Shown here: piece by piece, positions 30,873 through 38,481 of the stretch | Numbering within the stretch: position 1 is the first letter of the stretch | How the letters are laid out: each line of letters begins with the position of its first letter | Source of the DNA: Chara braunii | Lineage: Eukaryota > Streptophyta > Charophyceae > Charales > Characeae | Length of the DNA: 38,481 nt | NCBI GenBank assembly: GCA_003427395.1 | Contig: BFEA01000148.1 | Location: forward strand, 345,076-383,556 | Direction of reading: 5' to 3' | Made by a program: the position numbers and the translations under genes | Notes under the pieces: generated by a model | The model's database searches: none | Seen by the model: the letters and a program-made list of their open reading frames with translations, nothing else | Told to the model about the DNA's origin: nothing

Positions 30873-32330
30873 GTTTACAAAAAAAAGACATAAAACATAA
30901 TTATGCATTTTTTTTTTTTTCAGATCCTTCAAAAAACGGGTCAATAAAAAAAAAAAAAAAAACCATCATTACCAGAATCATCAAGAACGCATTTTGTTCG
31001 GTTTGCGTAAGTTTCCTTATCAACTACTCTTAACATGTCCACCACAACGCTCGCTTCGACGATGACCTCCCTCACAACGACAATTACTACAAAGATCGTG
31101 ACAATAACAATCGTTGTCTCTCTCTCACGAAGTCTGCTTCAAAACACAGCTAACTTCGACAAATTCATTTTGGACAATAACATTCCGACTCAAATCGAAC
31201 GCCCTTTTGTGCAACTCGTAACAACCACCACTATTGTTATCCACTCACCATAAACAACATATGAGACCACCATTTTCACCCATCCCTTACCAAATATACA
31301 TATAACCAAATAGGCTTAAAGATTTTGAGAGATGGAATGGTTGGCACGCAGTTATCAATCTTTTAAACATTGGACACATTATTGATCAAACTTTATGGAG
31401 GGATTTATTAATCTCTAATCACGTCGGTTTTTTGTGCGTATATACACTTTATTCTCGACTTAGAAAGACAATCGCACATGTACTTTTTACCATCTGCCTC
31501 CATCTCCCCAAACCACGACCAGATTCATACAATCAAGACCTTCATGTCCTAACTTGTTCATGACAACTATAGTCACATAGTTTCCTCTAACCATGCATGA
31601 CTCTAGTACGCATGCATGTGAATCATAGTCGCTCACCAAAGCTACTATTTTAAAATGGTTTCTCATTAAGCACAATAACCTCGTTTGTGTCTGCACACTC
31701 ATCATGGCATTCACTTAAACCTTGAGAGTCTATTCATATCACTGTGCTTATTCATGTCATCTTAAGCTCTTATGACAAACTCTTGATCTACATATTTAAC
31801 ATCCTCCACATACATGGGAATTACCTCATTCGTGTCTTTCACCGAAATATAGAACAACACCTGATATTTTTCATCGTTTTGTAACCTACCTGCATGTATA
31901 AATCGATATGCATCACCACATATGACATTGCCAATAACAATGAGTGAAGTTCATTGATGTCACATGCAAGATCGGCTTCGGCGCCCCGAGATGATTTATA
32001 GTTTTAACTGCTCCAAGAGTAACTTGACTTCAATGTTTGTTGTTTGTTATTACCTTCGCCTTTGATATTTTTCTCCACGTGTTAACAAACGCGGCTTGCA
32101 CACATTCATCAACGAAGGACATTTTGTTAGATGCCAATCTTTTCGTGGACATCACCCCTCACTGTTCTTGCTTATTTCTTAATTGTCAACACTTCTATAT
32201 CACTATAATGTTTGATTTATGCTATTCATGCCATAAGGGACTCTGGAATCAGTTTCCTGCAGATGTTGCTCTCAATCAATATACAAAAGTCATCTTCCAC
32301 TTGTGGAAAATACTCATTTTAGTCCCAGGG

Positions 32331-32333
<3 letters not shown>
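30873..32333. other. No gene recognised; possible decayed minus-strand coding patches
   Basis: After A and T runs (30880-30962) the sequence is AT-rich. On the minus strand 31960-31490 has open patches such as VKDTNEVIPMYVEDVKYVDQ and LGHEGLDCMNLVVVWGDG. They resemble old coding sequence, but I cannot name a family. I looked for the missing half of the Helitron helicase and did not find it. Confidence 0.35.

Positions 32334-32376
<43 letters not shown>
32334..32376. repeat. (TA)n microsatellite
   Basis: About 21 TA units. Confidence 0.98.
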
Positions 32377-32380
<4 letters not shown>

Positions 32381-33489
32381 CTCTTCTTGCGTCCTTCCCT
32401 CTCTTATCCTCGTTCTCTTTCATTTCTCCCACCCCAGCGTGGGTTTTATTCTTATAAAATGTATTTATTATGATAATTTCATGCTCTGATATATAAGCAA
32501 CCTCATTATCCTTTTGAATTCTTGAATTTCATTTTTATCATAATATTTCTTGACTTTTTCTCACAATTTCAACTTCTTACAATTTTTTTCATTGTCTATC
32601 GGCGTTTTTTTTCCCCCCCTCAAATATACCGACGTTTATGTTATGGTTCTTTCATGAGTTTCTTAGATTCTGCCATCCTTGATTGTTTTTTATCAATTTG
32701 ATCTCTAATGCATACCATAAATAATTGTGAGCCTTTCAGTTAGGATCTTCAAGTGATAACAAAACCGCACTATCGTGTGAGTTTTTATCCTGTGCATATG
32801 GAGAGTTCCTATAATACAGTCATGATCCCGGTTAGAGACTACAAAGCCCACAAGGCTAATCTTGATGGTCCCTACTGAAACAAACCTTTCGGACAAAGGA
32901 CGCTTGCTTTATTTTTTTTAGTATGATTTGCGCTCCTATCAATGTTTGGGGCACGTGTATTCATCATTATTTTAAATGTAACTACAATCTCTGGTCCTGA
33001 ATCCACTAAACTTTATCCCTCCCATGATTAATATATGTGGTAATCTATCTGCATGACATAATAACAAACTTGAGTTTAGTATGGGGTAGTACTCTTATAA
33101 GAAAAATTTATAAGTAATGCATTTTTTTTTTAAATATTTGCCACTAAGTTTTTGAATTATTGTCTTAATTCCTAAGTTAGTTTCATTACATCTACATCTC
33201 CAATCACAAGCCTTGCCTTAAATTCACTTTTAATTTATAAAAACAATATTGTTTTTATTCCTCGTTCTTGTTTTTTTCCTTAACCAAATTTAAAATTTTT
33301 CTTTGTTATTTTTATTTCATTATCTTTCAATTTTGTTTTATATTAGATACCGTCATATTTATAATTCATATTGCAAGATTTTCGTTGTCAAGTAGAAGCA
33401 TAAAAGGCAGGTCCTCATACGAGGAAGTTATTTTTGCTACACAAAAAAAAAACAAAAAAGGAATAAAAAAAAGTTGTCGATGAATACGT
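32377..33489. other. AT-rich, no gene recognised
   Basis: Only short frames and homopolymer runs. Nothing I can assign. Confidence 0.5.
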
Positions 33490-34743
33490 ATGAAACTGAG
33501 GTAGTGACTCGGTGGTGGTTGGGCAATACTGAGTTAGTAGCATATAGGCAATGAATGATACCTCTAGCTGGAAATGTTGAGTGAGCAGCAATTGGGCAAT
33601 GCTGAGTCATCATCTGATGACTATGTCGATTCAGCAACAGATGAACAATGATGAGTAAGAAGCAGTTTCGAATGTTGAGTGAGCAGCAACTTAAAAATGA
33701 TGATGAGTCAACAGTCAGTGAATGGTGAGTCGATGACAGCCGAGTAATGTTGAGTCAACAATAGTTGGGTCATGAATGGTATTGAGTCAGCGGCAGTTGG
33801 GCAATGTTGGGGCCGAAGCAATTGGGAAATGCCGGGTCGGTTAACAATTGAACAATCATGAGTCAGCAACAACTGTGCAACAGTGAGTTGGTTGCAATTG
33901 GACAATTATGAGTTGGTTGCAGCAGAAACTGAGCAATGTTGAGTGAGTGGCACCTGGGCAATAGTGATTAACCAAGAGTTGTGCAACGATGAGCAACAAC
34001 GATTGGACAATGTTAAGTCAACTGCGGTTTGACAATGAATGACACTGCAAGCTTGGAACGCCGAGTCTGAAGCAATTGAGCAATGAATGGTGCCTCTTTT
34101 TGGGCAATGCTGAGTCAATAACAACGAGGCAATTATGAGTCGACAGCAACTAGGCACTGTTGAATCAGTAGTAGTTGGGCAGTGCCGAGTTAGCCGCAAC
34201 TAGGTAACAAATGGTGTTTGTAGTTGGACAATGCTGCCCCTGAGACATTCCCCCCCCTGAGACATTTTCGTTGTCCTTCGTTATACCGGTCGTGGATTCG
34301 GGCTCGTTTGGTTGTTGGAAGGTTCGAAAAATGCAGACAGGTGCAAGCACAACACTTCGGGGGGTGGTGGCAATTTCTTTGAAAAATGCAGGACCGGTAG
34401 CTGCTCGTGGGACCGCACGCTGGGTTTTGGTTCAAACGGTGGCAAAGTAGCGGCAGAGTAAAACTTTAGGCGGTGGTGGCAGTTTTTTTGAAAAATGTGG
34501 GACCGGTAGCTGCCCATGGGACCGCGCGCTGGGTTTCGGTTGAAACAGTGGCAAAGCATCGGTAGGGTGGAAATATGAATCGGAAAGGGCGCGACCTTGG
34601 CCGCAGGTTGAAACGATACACCTGCATTGCATTTTCAAGTGCAAACAGATGTATTTGAATGTGGACGTGTTCAACGCACCACACATTCAGCGTCCGATTG
34701 AGTGAGTCACATGTGTCTATTTTGCTCGTTGTCTGCGCAGTGT

Positions 34744-34808
<65 letters not shown>

Positions 34809-35260
34809 TGTTTATCAATCAAGCATATACAAACTACGGGTTGCGCACCCGTGCCCTCACGATAATTCAATAGTTGGGCAATGTCGAGTTAGCAGCAACT
34901 CGATAACGAATGGTGCCTGTAGTTGGATAATTATAAGTCAACATCAGTTAGGAAATGAATGATGCCTTTAGCTTGACAATGTTGAGTTAGCAACAGCTGG
35001 GCAACAGATGGTGCCTCTAACTGGATGATGCTGAGTCAACAAAAGTTCGGTATTGCCGAGTCAGGAGAAGCACGACAATGCTGAGTCAACAAAAGTTGGG
35101 CAATGCTAAGTCAACAACAGATGGACAATATTGAGTCAGCAGCAGGTGAGCAACACTAAGTCAACAACAACTGAACAATAGTTGGTCAGCAATAGTTGGG
35201 CATCGATGACCAGTCAGCAATAGTTGGGCAATGGTGATGAGCTAGTTAGTTAGGCAATGG
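33490..35260. repeat. Degenerate minisatellite, interrupted at 34234-34867
   Basis: The words GTTGGGCAATG and TTGAGTCAGCAACAG alternate many times with a loose period in the 24-30 base range. They fill 33490-34233 and again 34868-35260. Units differ by substitutions and small indels, so it is old and not a CRISPR. Frames through it are unstable and noncoding. The two blocks join smoothly if the middle segment is removed. Confidence 0.88.
34234..34867. other. About 630-bp insertion inside the minisatellite
   Basis: It is unrelated to the surrounding repeat. It holds two 109-bp tandem units (34363-34471 and 34472-34580, with GGACCGGTAGCTGC and GGGACCGC.CGCTGGGTTT), a (GT)n run (34740-34811) and a hairpin, ACGGGT-TGCGC-ACCCGT, at 34836-34852 close to its right edge. 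It probably is a non-autonomous mobile element. A GC-rich hairpin near the 3' end is seen in Helitrons, but the required CTRR terminus is not present. Confidence 0.55.
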
Positions 35261-35759
35261 TTAGTCACATCACTCACTATCCCCAAGATGCTGGTCTCCT
35301 CTTCGTCAGTGTACACCTTACCATTATCATTTTTGTTTTATTTGTATTTTTTAATCTACTACGACTCGGATCCATTAAATTTTTTCGATCGGGTGTAACG
35401 TTATCAGATTCTCCTCATCTTTACAATAGGTTGTTGGATAAGCAACGAGTTTTTTGACGTTTATCCACGGTATCTAAAAAAAAAAGAATAGAGAAGTGTC
35501 ACGAGATGATTCTAATCGCTTAAAAAAAAAAAAAAAAAAAAAAAAAAACACTAACATGTGCTATGATGACAAACCTTGCCCCGCTACTCACCAAATGTGA
35601 AAACAAAACAAGTAGGGCGAGCGAGGCCTGATAGGTGAAGGTCACCTCCGATCCTTCTCTGGGGGGCGTTTTATTTCCCTTTCTTTGGCGGTCGTTTGGT
35701 GATGAAACAACCGTAACGTACGTATCTCTTTCACATTTTGTGAGTGGTGCTGCAAAGCC

Positions 35760-35763
<4 letters not shown>
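35261..35763. other. No gene recognised; poly(A) run
   Basis: Includes about 27 A residues at 35522-35548. No coding signal. Confidence 0.5.
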
Positions 35764-35821
<58 letters not shown>

Positions 35822-35829
35822 GTATATAT
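35764..35829. repeat. (TA)n microsatellite
   Basis: TA units with two TG interruptions at the right end. Confidence 0.98.
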
Positions 35830-35869
35830 TCATTTCATTAGTGTCGTGACACAACCACACTGCTACTCT

Positions 35870-35913
35870 AAAACCACAGTATGTGAATTTGAGAAAGTCC
35901 GATTTGTGGTTTT
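35870..35913. repeat. 9-bp inverted repeat, 26-base loop
   Basis: AAAACCACA (35870-35878) and TGTGGTTTT (35905-35913) are exact inverses. Short enough to arise by chance. Confidence 0.6.
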
Positions 35914-36505
35914 GGGAAGCTAGTAGTCACACTACTTTACAATTACTAATAGGACAAGGTCGCGATCTTTTGGATAAATGAGGATTTGGCACTCCGTTCG
36001 TTACACATACTCAATCGTAAATTATGCAAATTTTTTATTTTTTATTTTTTATTTTTTATATGCCCCTGATAGTCCGATTTATTTGTGGTGTGCCCCTGAT
36101 ACGACCGACTTACTCCGTGGTGCTCCTTCGACAACAGTTGAAGTTTATAAAAAGCCCTGTTGTTTTTTGAGTCTGAAATATGTTAAATATGCCACTATCA
36201 GTACCGGTTCCAAATTTTCAGTATGTCTCAATCGCTCCCCTCCCATGACCAGGGGAACAACCACGAGTGCAACCAATGGCCACAAGGGCATGCTAGAAAG
36301 TTGTGCCCCTCATTGAGAGCAACCCACAGGAAAGTTCAGAGGCCTTAGGGGCACGACAGACTATGTTGGCTATCAGAGGGCACAAGGCAAATAAATCAAA
36401 TTTTCAGGGGAATATCAAAAGCTTCTTTTTTTTTCCATTATTTGTTTTTTTGTGTTATGCACATCTTTATGGCTCAACTTTTATGAACAAATTTTGACCA
36501 TTTTT
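35914..36505. other. No gene recognised; one 33-bp direct repeat
   Basis: GCCCCTGATA followed by a GTGGTG-ending block occurs twice in tandem near 36062-36128. ATTTTTT units precede it. No coding signal. Confidence 0.45.
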
Positions 36506-36509
36506 TTAA

Positions 36510-36659
36510 ACCACCAGTATTTGGCCCAGCTATTGGCCGTGAGAAAAAATACAGTAGTAACATTTATAGTCGGATGAATTTGGGCGCTCCTGTGGTGGCC
36601 CATGTATTTCCTAAAATCATGGCTTGTTAATTGGCACGACTTTAGAAAGTACTGGTGGT
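36510..36659 (+). mobile_element. 150-bp TTAA-flanked transposon (MITE), copy 2
   Basis: The termini are ACCACCAGTA (36510-36519) and TACTGGTGGT (36650-36659), a perfect 10-bp inverted pair, bounded by TTAA at 36506-36509 and 36660-36663. It aligns without length change to 8142-8291 (shared TTTGGCCCAGCTAT.GGCCGT, CGGATGAATTTG.GCGCTCCT, GGCACGACTTTAG.AAGT). Interior substitutions suggest both copies are not very recent. Confidence 0.93.
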
Positions 36660-36899
36660 TTAAGAAAATTCAAAAAAATAAATAGAGCATTTACAGTCAC
36701 CTTCAGAGTCGAGTGCCAACTCCCTTGCCCCACAGCTTCCCAGACCGCTGACAAATGGGTATACCAATAATACATTTGTGGATCTGGCAAATCTGTGTGA
36801 CCTGCCATTTGCCATTTTTGGGGGAAGTTTGGGAATATAGGTTTCTGTGTGAATATGGCCTAAGGAGATTAGATATCCAGCAGCCCACCGTCTTCCCCC

Positions 36900-36988
36900 G
36901 AACATAACACATATGTGTTCTATTCGAATAATACGTATATGCGTATATTTGAATTTCACCAAAAAAAATTGTTGTATTCGAATACAAC
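36900..36988. repeat. Palindrome-rich segment with GTTGTATTCGAATACAAC
   Basis: A perfect 18-bp palindrome lies at 36971-36988, preceded by ACACATATGTGT and ATACGTATATGCGTAT. The ATAAC.CATATGT and ATTCGAATACAAC modules resemble those at 37611-37677 and 2130-2145. Confidence 0.7.
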
Positions 36989-37077
36989 CTTTTTTTCCCC
37001 CCCGAAGGTCAACGCTTGCTCCGTTCTTATCCTGGTGAATGGGATAGGCTCGTGCAGGCCCGTAATCATAGATCAGT

Positions 37078-37081
<4 letters not shown>

Positions 37082-37122
<41 letters not shown>
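37082..37122. repeat. (CT)n microsatellite
   Basis: About 20 CT units. Confidence 0.98.
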
Positions 37123-37125
<3 letters not shown>

Positions 37126-37209
37126 GCCCCTATGCTCTTCTTCAGGCAAGAAACTGCCCTCCAGGTCACTGACACACGCTGCAGGGTTCTTTCTCTCTCC
37201 ATGCGCGAA

Positions 37210-37281
37210 GGCGCTTCTGACAACCAAGAAAATGGCGCTTCTGACAACCAAGAATATGGCGTTTCTGACAGCCAAGAAAAT
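37210..37281 (+). repeat. 24-bp tandem repeat, three units
   Basis: GGCG(C/T)TTCTGACA(A/G)CCAAGAA(A/T)AT occurs three times exactly in tandem. The length is a multiple of three, so a plus-strand frame reads GASDNQEN, GASDNQEY, GVSDSQEN. A 61-codon frame (37123-37308) holds it, but I have no evidence that it is expressed. 37282-37610 has nothing recognisable. Confidence 0.9.
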
Positions 37282-37615
37282 GGCGCGGCCAAGAAAGTGG
37301 AAAAATAAGAAAGCCACTCACCAAGGTCTCGCTGCACTACCGTGGTCACCGAGACAGAAAAAAAAGGGTTGTATTTGTCCACGGTCTAGTGGAAGATTCA
37401 TTAGCATTTTGCACATTTGCTGAGGATTGGAGCAAGGGCCCAAGTAGGGGAAAGGAATGAAACTCAACCCATAACATGGAAAGGTACATTGCTACTTTAC
37501 TCTTACCTTTTTGCCGAGGCTCTGAGGCCCCCATCTGTGGTCCAGAACTGAGCCTACTCAGCCTGGACCCGACCCCTTGTGCAAGCAAAGTTGGTCTTGT
37601 TCACTCAAACATAAC

Positions 37616-37677
37616 GCATATGTCTTGTAAGCTAATACAACGCACCCTATGAGTTGTATCGTTTACAAGGCATATGC
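37616..37677. repeat. 62-bp fold-back sequence
   Basis: The arms GCATATGTCTTGTAAG...ATACAAC (37616-37641) and GTTGTATC...TTACAAGGCATATGC (37653-37677) are near-perfect inverses around an 11-base spacer. It lies about a dozen bases upstream of the type B SINE. Confidence 0.8.
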
Positions 37678-37689
37678 CTTACTTTCGGG

Positions 37690-38060
37690 GGAAGACAGTA
37701 CATCAGTGGGTAAGGCATGCAAGTGGCATTCAGGAGGTCATGGGTTCAATCCCCACTAGCCTCATGTACCTTCCTGGGTATGCTCAGCGCCTGCCACCTG
37801 GAGATAGCCTCCCGTTGGTCCCCCCAACGGGTAGCAGTCTCTGCTGATGTTCATAGGGGTAGGGGTAATCGGGGAGGCACAGCGACCGGCCACTCAGATG
37901 ATGCTCGGTCCCACTGCTACCGGCTGTCCCCTGGCCGGTGTAGCCCACTGGGGGTTCCCTGATGGCAATAAGGCCACCCAGGGCTGAAAAGGCCACCCGG
38001 TGCCAGACTAGACACACGATTGAGTTTACCCGGGCTGGTTAGTCCGATGATAATGCCCTG
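37690..38060 (+). mobile_element. tRNA-derived SINE, type B
   Basis: The head resembles a tRNA, with an A box-like TACATCAGTGG (37699-37709), GGTAAGGC, and a B box GGTTCAATCCC (37743-37753). It continues into a GC-rich body without closing a cloverleaf. The body has a perfect hairpin, CCCGTTGG-TCCCC-CCAACGGG (37811-37831), and a GGGAGGCACAGCGACCGGCC block also seen in diverged form near 12171. The right end is not defined: I see no clear tail or target duplication, so 38060 is approximate. Confidence 0.65.
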
Positions 38061-38242
38061 AGTCAGGCCTTCATTTCGACGATTCATGGGTATGCCAACT
38101 GAGCACATTGGCTTTTCAGACGCGCATTTCTTTTCTTGGGGTAGCGCCGTCTGGATTGCTGTGCTGGTCGGCGCTGCCGGGAAAGGCATAGGCAAGCGGA
38201 GCAGAGTCGAGCTGCGTGCAGACGGGCGTGCGGAAGTGCAGC

Positions 38243-38270
38243 CTCTCTCTCTCTCTCTCACTCTCTCTCT
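38243..38270. repeat. (CT)n microsatellite, short
   Basis: CT units with one CA interruption. Confidence 0.95.
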
Positions 38271-38407
38271 TTGTCGCCTTCCCCTCCTTCCCTCCCAGCC
38301 CCCCTCTGTGTCCTGCGGCGTTGTGCCTGAAGATGTGGAGAGAGAGTTCCACGCACACCCATCCCGAAAAGGAAGTAGGTGAGTCGGCACGGTGTGGGGA
38401 AGAGCAC

Positions 38408-38441
38408 CCTCTCTCCATCTCTCCCTTCCTCCCTCCTCCCT

Positions 38442-38481
<40 letters not shown>
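38408..38481. repeat. CT-rich tract and (CT)n to the window end
   Basis: CCCTCC-type units become pure CT from about 38449 to the edge. Confidence 0.96.

Noticed and set aside
30960-31260. Continuation of the Helitron helicase after the chromovirus fragment
   Set aside because: I read all plus-strand frames and found none of the later helicase motifs.
34836-34867. Helitron 3' end
   Set aside because: A GC-rich hairpin is present, but no CTRR terminus follows and no matching TC start is seen.
33490-35260. CRISPR-like array
   Set aside because: Units are degenerate, contiguous and irregular, without constant repeats or distinct spacers, in a eukaryotic context.
36660-37382. 240-codon minus-strand open frame
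   Set aside because: It runs through a (CT)n microsatellite and the 24-bp repeat. Composition is explained by those repeats.

Overview
The window reads as nuclear DNA of a land plant or a charophyte green alga. The clues are an LTR retrotransposon primed by initiator-methionine tRNA, a U6 snRNA copy close to the plant consensus, a Helitron, tRNA-derived SINEs and long (CT)n, (GT)n and (TA)n microsatellites. A Chara-like charophyte is my guess; the sequence does not prove it. There are two assembly gaps (12337-12411 and 23350-23564). I found no intact host gene and no rRNA, functional tRNA or CRISPR. Most of the window is transposable elements, many nested in each other, plus satellite-like repeats.

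Layout. 1-9250 is fairly GC-rich. It holds microsatellites, a tRNA-derived SINE with 12-bp target duplications, an adjacent poly(A)-tailed U6 retropseudogene, a second copy of that SINE, several tandem duplications, one candidate ORF (3182-3619) and a 150-bp transposon flanked by TTAA. 9251-19425 is one decayed Ty3/Gypsy retrotransposon: 5' LTR, primer-binding site, long leader, gag, protease, RT, RNase H, integrase and 3' LTR. Its gag is split by a 1298-bp transposon flanked by TTAA. The same element carries an inverted gag fragment lacking that insertion, which gives an internal empty-site control. 19430-20935 is the gag of a different retroelement, starting where the 3' LTR breaks off.

20936-36500 is AT-rich. 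It holds a heavily mutated Helitron Rep-helicase coding region (25060-28190), a minus-strand chromovirus fragment (integrase plus chromodomain, 29764-30872), a 182-bp tandem duplication and a degenerate minisatellite of about 1.4 kb interrupted by a 630-bp segment (33490-35260). 36506-38481 holds a second 150-bp TTAA transposon, fold-back palindromes, a second SINE type and CT-rich DNA.

How the parts relate. No host pathway can be read here. The signal is a history of insertions: TTAA transposons into a Gypsy element, a U6 copy and a SINE landing side by side, and a chromovirus piece lying directly after a truncated Helitron helicase. The most informative observations are the TTAA family with its empty site, the sense/antisense gag arrangement (potential hairpin RNA), the U6-SINE pair and the clustered TGACGTGG-type boxes in the Gypsy LTRs and leader.
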